Source: DATMNR01 sp963702765
GTDB taxonomy: Bacteria; Chloroflexota; Ktedonobacteria; Ktedonobacterales; Ktedonobacteraceae
Direction of reading: 5' to 3'
Assembly: GCA_963702765.1 (NCBI GenBank)
Contig: CAVPEB010000051.1
Span: forward strand, 40,719 to 104,718
DNA: 64,000 nt
The position numbers and the translations under genes were made by a program. Shown piece by piece: positions 9,563 to 17,115 of the stretch. The notes under the pieces are model-generated. The model did no database searches and had not been told where the DNA came from. It saw only the letters and a program-made list of their open reading frames with translations. Position 1 is the stretch's first letter; the number at the start of each line of letters is the position of its first letter.

Positions 9563-9627
9563 AAAGTAACATAGTCAGAAAATAAAGTCAATACAGTCTT
9601 GACAGACGAGCAAAGGGAAGGCATAGT
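9563..9627. promoter_or_regulatory. Back-to-back promoters sharing one inverted repeat inside the IS
   Basis: GTCAA (9587-9591) and TTGAC (9599-9603) form an inverted repeat with a 7-base centre. The right half is the -35 of a forward promoter (TTGACA 9599-9604, CATAGT 9622-9627, 17-base spacer). The left half is the -35 of a reverse promoter (TTGACT on the minus strand at 9591-9586, TACTTT at 9568-9563, 17-base spacer) for the HTH gene. The sequence acagtctt recurs at 9593-9600 and about 9647-9654. A protein bound to the repeat would cover both -35 boxes. Confidence 0.45.
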
Positions 9628-9797
9628 TATTGTATGGTAAGTCTGTACAGTCTTCGCGGATTACAGAGAAATGTTGGCGCTTCTGTTCCCACAGTGAGCC
9701 AGCCAGAGAGACTAGCCAGTTAAGTCAATCTAGCCTCTCCGTGTCGCATGATAGCGACAGGGGAGCCATCAGTCAAGCGAAAGGAGAAGCTTGTCAC

Positions 9798-10019
9798 ATG
9801 GCACCGCAACAGGTCCAGTGGGGAACTATTACCCTCATCCTCGACAACGAGGCATTTCGGAAAGGGTTTCTTTCAGCGCGTCAGTGGTATTTCCAGGACA
9901 TTTATAGCGAAGATAGACGCCCACCAGAAGAGCCACAGCATGCTGCACAGTTGACCGCTGAAGAAGTACTCCGACTCATCGTACAGCCCGACGAACAGGG
10001 GTGCTATCACGCGCGCTGA
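9798..10019 (+). CDS. Small protein of unknown function inside the IS, possibly frameshifted
   Basis: The ATG at 9798 follows AAGGAG by 11 bases; the longer open frame from 9630 lacks such a signal. The 73-residue product (MAPQQVQWGTITLILDNEAF... to ...IVQPDEQGCYHAR) has two helical stretches and acidic patches. I recognise no family. The open frame upstream of tnpB continues directly with MEHLPEYLGYLVGYLGAHLPP, which reads like the natural end of this protein in another frame. The gene may therefore be about 100 codons with one break near 10015. Confidence 0.5.
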   Translation: MAPQQVQWGTITLILDNEAFRKGFLSARQWYFQDIYSEDRRPPEEPQHAAQLTAEEVLRLIVQPDEQGCYHAR

Positions 10020-10206
10020 GATGAGGATGGAGCATCTTCCCGAATACCTGGGCTATCTCGTCGGCTATCTGGGTGCCCACTTGCCCCCGCTGAAGCAGAG
10101 TATTACCGGAAAGAACAAGCCCAATAGGAATATCTTCGTAGCAGCGTACCAGCATAGTATGACCAGCGACGGGAAGCTCTCTCGTCCCTCTCTCGCAAGG
10201 AAGAGC

Positions 10207-11568
10207 ATGCAGCAGATCATCACCGCTAAACTCAAGCTCACAACCACAAAAGAGCAATTTGAGGCATTACGCCAGACTCAACTGGCATACCGTGATGCGC
10301 TCAACGCGGTGAGTCGGTATGCCTTCTCTCAGGGTAAGACCAGCAATGTCACCCGGCTGCACAAAGGCATGTATGCAGAGCTTCGTGTTCGCTCTCATCT
10401 CCCCTCGCAACTGGCCTGTAGCGTCGAACGGCAGGTCTCGGCAACCTACAAAGGACTCTGGACCAAGCTCAAGAAGAATGTGGAGCATCGCCGGGTCAAG
10501 ATCACCAAGAAACGCTTTAAGGGCCTGGACAAGCCTCCCAAGTACAGTTCCCCGACGGTACAGTACACCTATGAGCGGGATTACACCTTTCAGTGTGACT
10601 GTCGTGTCAGTGTCGGGACGCTCAATGGACGGATGAGCGCCCCCTATCAGGGCTACGATCAGCATATCGCACTCATTCGAGCCGGAGCACGCATCGGGGA
10701 TGCGAAGCTTTGGTACGATAAACCGAAGAAAATCTTCTATTTGCTTGTTTCCCTCTGCATCGAGAAGCCTGATCCCACGCCTGAGAGCTATACCGAAGTG
10801 GTCGGGGTAGATGTGGGTATCCGCTACCTTGCTGTCACTTCTACTTCGACAGGCAAGACAGGCTTTCACTCAGGGAAACGAACACGACACAAAGCCAACC
10901 ATTACGCACGCTTACGCAAACGCTTGCAGCACAAAGGCACTCGTGGTGCGAAACGTCGTTTGAAGCGGATCGAGCAACGAGAGAGACGGTTCAAAGCGCA
11001 AGCCAATCACATCATCGCCAAACAGATCGTTGAGCAGCACCCACACACCCTTATTGGACTAGAACACTTGACGGATATTCGAGAGCGAACAAAGCGCAAG
11101 AAACGCAAACGCAAGAAAAACGGCAAAGGGTCTGAGCCTGTTTCTGTAAAAGCTCGCAAAGCCAATCGCGTGTATTCCCAGTGGTCCTTCGCCGAATTGC
11201 ACGCTCTCATCAGCTACAAGGCCGCGCTTGCTGGTTCTTTGGCCGTCAAGGTCGATGCGGATTACACCTCAAAAGCGTGTCCGATGTGCGGGCACACCGA
11301 GGATAGCAACCGCCCCCGCAAGGGGTTGCTCTTTGTGTGTCAGAATCCCAGGTGTGGGTACACGCTCCACGCCGATCTGATTGGCGCAAGAAATGTGACG
11401 CTCAGGACGCTCCTGGTCCGGCAGGACTGGATCAGGACGGGGTATTTGTCAATGGCCCCTGATGCCTCGGACAGAGAAGCCAAAGCGGCACGCCTGCAAC
11501 GGTATGCTGAGTTGCGGTGGAGTTCAGAGGTAACCACAAGCCTCCGCTCTCTGAGCGGAGGTCATTGA
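10207..11568 (+). CDS. tnpB: TnpB RNA-guided endonuclease (transposon-encoded)
   Basis: The start is set at the ATG at 10207 (MQQIITAKLKLTTTKEQF), the standard beginning of this family. The open frame extends 62 codons further 5' but that part looks like the end of the preceding small protein. The 453-residue product has the RuvC-like triad intact: Asp202 (VGVDVGIRY), Glu286 (IGLEHLT) and Asp390 (LHADLIGARN). The zinc finger has Cys358, 361, 378 and 383. A basic linker (KRKKRKRKKN) sits near residue 300. TnpB nucleases cut DNA next to a short target-adjacent motif, guided by a right-end RNA, and help retain the element. All key residues are present, so this copy may be active although tnpA is dead. 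Confidence 0.93.
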   Translation: MQQIITAKLKLTTTKEQFEALRQTQLAYRDALNAVSRYAFSQGKTSNVTRLHKGMYAELRVRSHLPSQLACSVERQVSATYKGLWTKLKKNVEHRRVKITKKRFKGLDKPPKYSSPTVQYTYERDYTFQCDCRVSVGTLNGRMSAPYQGYDQHIALIRAGARIGDAKLWYDKPKKIFYLLVSLCIEKPDPTPESYTEVVGVDVGIRYLAVTSTSTGKTGFHSGKRTRHKANHYARLRKRLQHKGTRGAKRRLKRIEQRERRFKAQANHIIAKQIVEQHPHTLIGLEHLTDIRERTKRKKRKRKKNGKGSEPVSVKARKANRVYSQWSFAELHALISYKAALAGSLAVKVDADYTSKACPMCGHTEDSNRPRKGLLFVCQNPRCGYTLHADLIGARNVTLRTLLVRQDWIRTGYLSMAPDASDREAKAARLQRYAELRWSSEVTTSLRSLSGGH

Positions 11569-11569
11569 C
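11400..11569 (+). ncRNA. Expected position of the TnpB guide (omega) RNA scaffold
   Basis: In TnpB systems the guide RNA scaffold spans the 3' end of tnpB and the right end of the element, and the guide is the flanking DNA just beyond. Here the last 150 bases plus the terminal hairpin would be the scaffold, and the guide would read into the interrupted PH gene from about 11570. The position is inferred from the family; only the terminal hairpin is directly visible. Confidence 0.35.
11541..11561 (+). repeat. Right-end hairpin of the IS200/IS605-type element
   Basis: cctccgctc (11541-11549) pairs perfectly with gagcggagg (11553-11561) around tct. It overlaps the tnpB stop and is followed by tcattgac, the likely right cleavage region. 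It matches the position of right-end hairpins bound by TnpA. Confidence 0.65.
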
Positions 11570-11762
11570 AATACAAAGGCCAGATAAGACTTGCTATAAA
11601 AGCCCATACCACAACAACGACAACAACTGACACCCATCCACCTTGCTGGAAGGCGCCTGGAGTTATAATAGTCAAGATGAGTGATAAGAGAGAAATGAGA
11701 AACGCAATAGCTATGATAACGACGAGCCACGCATCCTTCTTTGACTTGTACCTGATATTCAT
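11562..11762 (-). pseudogene. N-terminal half of the split bPH_4 PH-domain protein
   Basis: The ATG at 11762 follows TAGGAGCTG. The 66-residue frame MNIRYKSKKDAWLVV... contains two membrane helices (about 11-33 and 43-60), ends in WAFIASLIWPLY, then runs into the IS and stops. An RxKSKxD start with two helices is how PF06713 membrane-anchored PH proteins begin. Joined with 8548-8826 it gives one normal protein of about 150 residues. It begins 31 bases after the ABC ATPase, so it was probably the third gene of that operon. Confidence 0.75.
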
Positions 11763-11793
11763 TTTTCAGCTCCTACCATACACAAGATGTCGT

Positions 11794-13188
11794 TCAAACG
11801 GTTTCAGCAGGTTCAGGATCCTCAAGGCGGAATACACCTCGATCATCCTGAAAGGTGAACAGTTCAGCGTAACGTCCCCAGTTGATGGCGGTATCCAATT
11901 GTTGCTGAGCCTCGTCCTCATCAAAGTGCTCCTCCAGCAGACTTAAGAAGTACTCTTCAGGTAGAGTATGCCCAGGCGCCCCTTCGAGTGTATGCACGAT
12001 CTGGCGCAGCAGAGCAATATGAGCGAGAGCCTGTTCACGGAAGACCTTTTTCTCTTCCAGTACACCAGCCTCGGCAAAGCGTTGACCCGCAGGGGTCAAC
12101 ACCAGGTCACCCTCCTCCGTCTCCGCCAGGTCAAGTATATCTGTCGCCTCTACAATTGGTAGGAGATCATCGACTTCCATGTTAAGGTGACGTCCAAGCT
12201 GATACAGATCCTCACGCCCTCCACGCAACTGCACCATTTCCACCAGGCCTGTTACATCACTGATGGCAACATGAGGTAGAATCTGGTATGCGCGTGCAGG
12301 GTGGGAAACCAGCGGTCCTGTTCTAGCCTCCGGAACGCTTTGTGATAGGAGAGAGGTTATATCTTCCTTTGGGCTGGTCATGATGCGATAGATGAGATCT
12401 ACCATTTCCGTATGTTTCGGAGACTGTACCGTACGGTGTTCATTGGGAAGTCCTGGCAGTTCGCAGCGGATGCGACCGGGATTGGCTCCCAAGACAAGAA
12501 TGCGGTCGGCCATACTCACCGCCTCGTCGATGTTATGCGTGACCATCACAATTGCGCGAGTGGGCATACTTTTTGATTGCCATAATCCGAGCAACTCCTT
12601 GCGTAGGTTCGCAGCCGTGAGCACATCCAACGCGCTGAAGGGTTCATCCATGAAGAGCAGTTCCGGCTCAACCACCAGAGCTCGCGCAAAACCGACTCGC
12701 TGGCGCATCCCGCCCGATAACTCTTTAGGATATGCATCCTCGAAGCCATCCAACCCAATCAAGTCGATAGCTGCCAGGGCACTTTTCATACGCTGGGTGC
12801 GGGTGAGGTCCTGTGCTTGCAACCCCAGTTCCACATTTTGTAACACAGTCAGCCATGGAAAGAGGGCAAAGGATTGAAACACAATCGCCAGGTGTGGATT
12901 TGCGCCGTGTTGGGGTACCCCTTTGAACAAAATTTGTCCCGAGGTTGGTTGTAGCAATCCGGCCAGGATGCGCAAAAGGGTCGATTTGCCTGAGCCAGAT
13001 GGTCCAAGCAGCGCCACAAATTCACCTGCATGGATTTGGACCTCGATATTATCCAATACCAGAGGTGGAGGGGGACCGCGCCGCCGTTTTTCCTTTTTCG
13101 CAAAGGTTTTATAGATATCACGTGCCTCAAGTAACACTTCAGCGTTCTGAGTAGAACCATCTTGTGGGCTTGCTTGCTGATTTAACAT
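11794..13188 (-). CDS. ABC transporter ATPase, NitT/TauT type with AAA-associated C-terminal domain
   Basis: The start at 13188 is chosen because AGGAGG lies 6 bases upstream; a longer frame begins inside the permease gene. In the 464-residue product the ABC core has Walker A LLGPSGSGKST, Q-loop VFQSFALFPW, signature LSGGMRQR and Walker B ELLFMDEPFSALD. The final ~150 residues (ISDVTGLVEMVQLRGG...DLYQLGRHLNMEVDDLLPIVEATDIL) are the AAA-associated domain found on a subset of nitrate/sulfonate/bicarbonate-type ATPases. It follows the fused permease by 10 bases. No periplasmic binding protein is encoded nearby, so the substrate is open. Confidence 0.9.
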   Translation of the reverse strand: MLNQQASPQDGSTQNAEVLLEARDIYKTFAKKEKRRRGPPPPLVLDNIEVQIHAGEFVALLGPSGSGKSTLLRILAGLLQPTSGQILFKGVPQHGANPHLAIVFQSFALFPWLTVLQNVELGLQAQDLTRTQRMKSALAAIDLIGLDGFEDAYPKELSGGMRQRVGFARALVVEPELLFMDEPFSALDVLTAANLRKELLGLWQSKSMPTRAIVMVTHNIDEAVSMADRILVLGANPGRIRCELPGLPNEHRTVQSPKHTEMVDLIYRIMTSPKEDITSLLSQSVPEARTGPLVSHPARAYQILPHVAISDVTGLVEMVQLRGGREDLYQLGRHLNMEVDDLLPIVEATDILDLAETEEGDLVLTPAGQRFAEAGVLEEKKVFREQALAHIALLRQIVHTLEGAPGHTLPEEYFLSLLEEHFDEDEAQQQLDTAINWGRYAELFTFQDDRGVFRLEDPEPAETV

Positions 13189-13198
13189 AGGTATCCTC

Positions 13199-15013
13199 CT
13201 AATCCAGTGTATACCGGCGTTCAGCCAGCGCATATAATCGTTTCCAGGCCAGACGGTTAATTAAAACAACAAAGGCTGCCATCAGAAGCGTTGCAGCAAG
13301 CAATACTGGATAGTTTGCAGATGCGGCAGCCTCTGCGATACTTGCGCCCAGTCCAAAGATACTGTATGTGTGACCGCTGAATTGGACATACTCTGAGACA
13401 ATACTGGCGTTCCACGCCCCACCGCTAGCTGTAAGTAAACCGGTAATGAGATAAGGAAAAATTGCTGGGAGAATGAGCGTACGCCAGCGTCTCCAGGAAA
13501 GAACATGATAGATGGTGGTTGCCTCGCGTAAATCGCTTGGAATAGACATAGCTCCGGCTATCACATTGAAAAGGATATACCATTGTGTTCCCAGGAGCAT
13601 GAGGAGAAGCGCCGCGATATTAAGCCCAGCAGGTAAAGCGAGTAGTGCCAGTAAGAGCACTGGAAAGACAGCTGTTGCTGGAATAGAAGCCACGACCTGA
13701 ACAACGGGTTGCAAACGACGTGACCAACGTGGTGAAAGTCCAATCGCCACACCGGCGGGAACTGTCCAAATGACTCCAATAAGTAAGGCTACGAGGGTAC
13801 GCAGCCAGGTGACAAAGGCTGCCAGGAGCAGCGAACCCCACGTGGCAAGCTGGACCTGGACCAGTAGTTTTCCAGCTCCCCAAAGTCCAAACAGAACAAG
13901 GACTATCAGAAGCAAGACAAAAACAATGTTCACTATCCGTCGAGGTGATAGTTGAGGTGAATACTGCTCTTTTTCAGGTAACTCTTCTTTCTGTAAAGGC
14001 TGAATGCGATTCAAGAGCCGTGCGATGAAAGAGCCAATTGGTTGGAACACCCTTTGATTTGCCGCTGCTATAAGGGCTGATCGACGCAGGGAATTAAGTA
14101 CAAATGAATGAGGCTCATCAGCACCACTACTCATCTCTACTTTAAATTTATCAGCCCATGCCACAAGTGGACGCCAGAACACTAAATCTAATAAGACTAT
14201 TAGCAAGATGAGAGTGAAAAGACCAAGTATAATATCGCCAGTATTGCCAGCGTTGGCGGCTGCTTGCAAATATGAACCAAGACCAGGCAACTGATACGAA
14301 CGAGGCCCAAGAGTAAATTGTTCGGAAGCCATTAAGAAGAACCATCCACCAGCCCAACTCATCATACTATTCCAAATCAAACCAATCATGGAGGCAGGTA
14401 CGACCAATCTGATGAAGCGCTGCCAGGGACGTAATCGAGTAATGGTGGCAACTTCCTTTAAATCTGACGGAAGGGTGCGAGCCGAGTGGTAGAAACTAAA
14501 CGTCATATTCCAGGCCATGCTGGTAAAAATGAAAATGATACTAGACAGTTCAAGGCCGACGTTGGAATTAGGGAACGCAGCAACAAGCAAGAGAATAACG
14601 GTCGGGAGGAATGAGAGAATGGGTATGCTTTGGAGTATATCGAGTAAAGGGATCATGACTGTCTCTGCCCGTTTCCTGGTAGCAGCGATTTGTCCATAGA
14701 TTAACGTGAATATGAGAGCAAGCAAGTAACCTAGAATCATGCGTAAGAGAGAATACCAGGCATATGCAGGCAACGCTGAAGGCGAAAGGTTGATAGTCAC
14801 TGCAGGAGTGAGCGGCGTAGCCCAACGAGCAGCCGCTAACACGAGTAAGCTAATTGCAGCCACAATCGCAAGAATCACGACAAGATCAATGGTTCCAAAC
14901 CGTCGAGATGTGTACGATTTACGCTGCGGTCGTTGCTCGCGATCACTGACACCGACGCCACCCTGGAGTTGCTCGCGCTCACGCGGATTATCCGGGACAA
15001 AGACTTGAGCCAT
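13199..15013 (-). CDS. Fused two-domain ABC permease, NitT/TauT type
   Basis: 604 residues starting after GGAGGGA. It contains two complete binding-protein-dependent permease domains joined head to tail: an N-terminal set of helices (about 40-290) with an EAA-like loop (DLKEVATITRLRPWQRFIRL), and a C-terminal set (about 375-600) with its own loop (DLREATTIYHVLSWRRWRTL). One polypeptide thus supplies both halves of the membrane pore, and the downstream ATPase pairs with it. Such fused permeases occur in putative anion or metal importers whose substrate is undefined. Confidence 0.9.
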   Translation of the reverse strand: MAQVFVPDNPREREQLQGGVGVSDREQRPQRKSYTSRRFGTIDLVVILAIVAAISLLVLAAARWATPLTPAVTINLSPSALPAYAWYSLLRMILGYLLALIFTLIYGQIAATRKRAETVMIPLLDILQSIPILSFLPTVILLLVAAFPNSNVGLELSSIIFIFTSMAWNMTFSFYHSARTLPSDLKEVATITRLRPWQRFIRLVVPASMIGLIWNSMMSWAGGWFFLMASEQFTLGPRSYQLPGLGSYLQAAANAGNTGDIILGLFTLILLIVLLDLVFWRPLVAWADKFKVEMSSGADEPHSFVLNSLRRSALIAAANQRVFQPIGSFIARLLNRIQPLQKEELPEKEQYSPQLSPRRIVNIVFVLLLIVLVLFGLWGAGKLLVQVQLATWGSLLLAAFVTWLRTLVALLIGVIWTVPAGVAIGLSPRWSRRLQPVVQVVASIPATAVFPVLLLALLALPAGLNIAALLLMLLGTQWYILFNVIAGAMSIPSDLREATTIYHVLSWRRWRTLILPAIFPYLITGLLTASGGAWNASIVSEYVQFSGHTYSIFGLGASIAEAAASANYPVLLAATLLMAAFVVLINRLAWKRLYALAERRYTLD

Positions 15014-15357
15014 GCATTCCCTCCATATCTTCTTAGTAACACCAGCCGAGCCCTATCGCGTAGCGTAGCATATGGCACCTCTATGCCACTGTGCTCTAAG
15101 GAACGGCCTCACCTTATTTGCTTGCCTTCGACAAGTCATATGCTCCAGGAAGCATAATAACAATGTCGGATGCAATATACTCTTTGAACGCGTAGAGCAG
15201 AGACAAGTTGATAGTTCGTGCACTATATTGATAGATACTGTTATCATTTTGTGAGATTATGAAAGGTTATTGAGACCATTCTTTAATGTGACTTTAGTAT
15301 CATAATGGTAAGCATTAAATAGCATGTGAATCTTCAACAAGAAATTCGGAGGCCACC
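15014..15357. other. Divergent intergenic region without a gene
   Basis: 344 bases between the ABC permease and a small membrane protein. On the minus strand the last ~140 bases before the permease form a leader containing AAGGTGAGGC and a run of short complementary blocks (GGCATAG...CTATG-like). It does not contain the M-box core or another riboswitch I can name. Promoter-like TTGAGA (15270) with a poor -10 precedes the forward gene. No ORF was supported. Confidence 0.5.
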
Positions 15358-15672
15358 ATGATGTTATCAGAATTACCCTCCATATATATAAAACGTGATA
15401 CGCAGATGATGCCTGAGGCCAAACAAGAAAACTGGTCTCAACCGGTATATGTACCGACTTCTAGAGATCGCCTGATAGTAGCAATCGTTTCCCTGGTTAT
15501 ACTCATATTATGTGCAGTTTTTATGTTTGGCGCTATTACTGAACTTCATGCGGGAATCATTGGGTGGCTAGCGACACTTGTTGTGATCTTCTTTGCAGTC
15601 CTTACAATCAATGTTGTAATGGCTATCTGTGGTTCCCAACTAAAGCACTTCAATGAACGACCGAGGTTATAG
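15358..15672 (+). CDS. Small membrane protein of unknown function
   Basis: 104 residues, start supported by GGAGG eight bases upstream. A polar 38-residue head is followed by two adjacent membrane helices (about 39-60 and 64-91) and a short basic tail. I recognise no family. It is expected in the inner membrane with both ends inside. It faces the broken Mg2+ transporter gene end to end, 35 bases apart. Confidence 0.6.
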   Translation: MMLSELPSIYIKRDTQMMPEAKQENWSQPVYVPTSRDRLIVAIVSLVILILCAVFMFGAITELHAGIIGWLATLVVIFFAVLTINVVMAICGSQLKHFNERPRL

Positions 15673-15707
15673 CTTTCTTTTCCCTTCTCCTACAATCGAA
15701 AGTTTGA

Positions 15708-16569
15708 CTATCCACCAAAAAGCCTCGGAAAGAGTGTTGACACAATGATTAAGAGCGTGAGAATCGTCATCACGATGGTTGTGATCCAGGCAATCCAGTT
15801 GCGGATATGACCATTCACAAAACGTCCCATCAAACGACGATCATTGCACAATAGGTATCGATGCGCTCGTAGCGTAAATGAGCAACCTTGATTTGCTTGT
15901 CCGCGATAGCAGATTGCTGGTAGAACTGCATCCAAGGTGCAATGGTTGTACCGATCACCGCTACCAGGGTCAGCAAGTAGGCCTGATTGAATTGGATCTG
16001 CGGAATCAATGTATCATGCAAGACCTGCCCCCAGTTCGGGTGGATGATAATGGCGCTGAACACATAGCTGAAGTATATCAGGCACAGCCCGAGCAGAATT
16101 CGCTCAACATAGCGATAGTTGCCACGAACCACTAACACCCAGACAAGGATAGCTGCTAGTGGAACCGAAAGAAACGGGCTGACACCAAAAATGCTCATGG
16201 AACTGGACACACCCGCAAATTCTGCCACTGTTGTCGCACAATTGGCGATAAGTAACAGCACCATACTCCAAAGGTAATGCGCACACCGAATTTTTCACAA
16301 ATCAAGTCTGCCAGCCCTTTTCCAGTCACAACCCCCATACGCGCTACCATTTCCTGGACGACTGCAAGACTGACCGTGATGAGTACCACTGCCCAGAGCA
16401 GGCCATACCCATAATTTGCACCTGCTAATGAATAGCCAGTAATGCCGGTGGCATCGTTATCAACATTGGCTGTAATAAGCCCCGGGCCAATCACAGAGAG
16501 CATGAGCAGCAGTTGGCGTATCCACACACGTCGAACACGACGTTGACGTGACTTCGCGACCTTGTTCAT
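15708..16569 (-). pseudogene. NRAMP-related Mg2+ transporter (NRMT type), broken
   Basis: Three frames together make a shortened transporter. They are 16569-16265 (GPGLITANVDNDATGITGYS), 16264-15840 (IANCATTVAEFAGVSSSMSIFG...GTTIAPWMQFYQQSA) and the C-terminal end at 15840-15708 (RRLMGRFVNGHIRNWIAW). The helix 1 DPGN of Mn2+ transporters is replaced by DNDA, as in the Mg2+-transporting branch. The frame breaks near 16265, and around 15840 a segment of roughly 140 residues is missing compared with a normal ~430-residue protein. The start has AAGGAGA upstream. The gene is preceded by an M-box riboswitch, which supports a Mg2+ role for the ancestral protein. Confidence 0.85.
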
Positions 16570-16666
16570 AAGGCATCTCCTTACACCCTGCCTGAGCCGC
16601 AGGCTCGAGGCGAAGCAGTGTTAGCAGCGTGAATGACAAGGATTCCTCCTTGGAAGGGACAAAGTC

Positions 16667-16694
16667 TAAAAAATGCCCCCTGTCGAGAGGGGGC
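16667..16694 (-). terminator. Riboswitch expression-platform terminator
   Basis: On the minus strand gccccct (16694-16688) pairs with agggggc (16681-16675) around a 6-base loop and is followed by a run of six T. The block ctagagggg (about 16721-16729) at the end of the aptamer can pair with the left arm instead, giving the alternative antiterminator expected for Mg2+-dependent control. Confidence 0.85.
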
Positions 16695-16730
16695 GTTACA
16701 TGGCCATTGTATATATGTTCCCCCTCTAGT

Positions 16731-16884
16731 TGAGCTTTGGCACTGTAGGACGTAAGATAGCTCTCAGCTATCCAGCCACTTGGGATCTCGCCTTCTGCCG
16801 ACAAGACCTGGCCTGATCGTTGGCGTCTCTCGACGTTTCTGATCAGTGGCTTATGTTCATACAGCCGCCTCACCTAACGAGGTA
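16731..16884 (-). ncRNA. M-box (ykoK leader) Mg2+ riboswitch aptamer
   Basis: Read on the minus strand, the segment begins cgTTAGGTGAGGC and continues with ACATAAGCCACTG, AAACGTCGAGAGACGCCAA, GTGGCTGGATAGCTGAG and finally CTACAGTGCCAAAGCTC. These conserved blocks occur in the same order and with M-box spacing. M-box RNAs fold around several Mg2+ ions and end transcription when Mg2+ is high. A consensus promoter lies directly upstream and a U-tract terminator directly downstream, so the unit looks intact. The regulated gene, an NRAMP-related transporter, is broken. A 137-codon open frame across this region is meaningless. Confidence 0.93.
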
Positions 16885-16910
16885 TGTCAGTAATTTTACT
16901 TACCGGATAT

Positions 16911-16939
16911 AATATACTGCTTGATTATAGTGTTGTCAA
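16911..16939 (-). promoter_or_regulatory. Promoter of the M-box transcript
   Basis: On the minus strand TTGACA (16939-16934) and TATATT (16916-16911) are separated by exactly 17 bases, and the aptamer begins about 25 bases further on. The match and position make it the obvious promoter. Confidence 0.75.
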
Positions 16940-17115
16940 ACGGATAGGTCAACACACACGCGGCCATCCCGATTCTGTGGGAGTCGAAATGTAAGGCTGG
17001 ATTGAGTTCGTCTGCATTCTTCTGAAAACCTTTCATGATAAGCACGCTCCTGGAGAAGAAAAAATCTTTGCTCTGTTGCGTAATGATCGCATAAGGAACC
17101 AGCACAACCCCTCTA

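Larger units (their letters stand above)
8827..11569 (+). mobile_element. IS200/IS605-type element with extra internal genes
   Basis: About 2.74 kb inserted in a PH-domain gene, with hairpins near both ends (8832-8856 and 11541-11561) as in single-strand transposons of this family. Contents in order are a broken tnpA, an opposing small HTH gene, a small forward ORF, and an intact tnpB. There are no inverted terminal repeats and no obvious target duplication, as expected for the family. Exact ends cannot be fixed: several joins restore the PH frame, for example left flank ending at 8816 or 8826 and right flank beginning at 11568-11570. Transposition would need TnpA in trans. Confidence 0.8.

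Noticed and set aside
16460..16873. 137-codon open frame on the minus strand over the Mg2+ transporter start
   Set aside because: It covers the M-box aptamer, terminator and the transporter start; its open state is accidental.
16896..17105. 69-codon open frame upstream of the M-box
   Set aside because: It overlaps the riboswitch promoter, has no ribosome site and no recognisable family.
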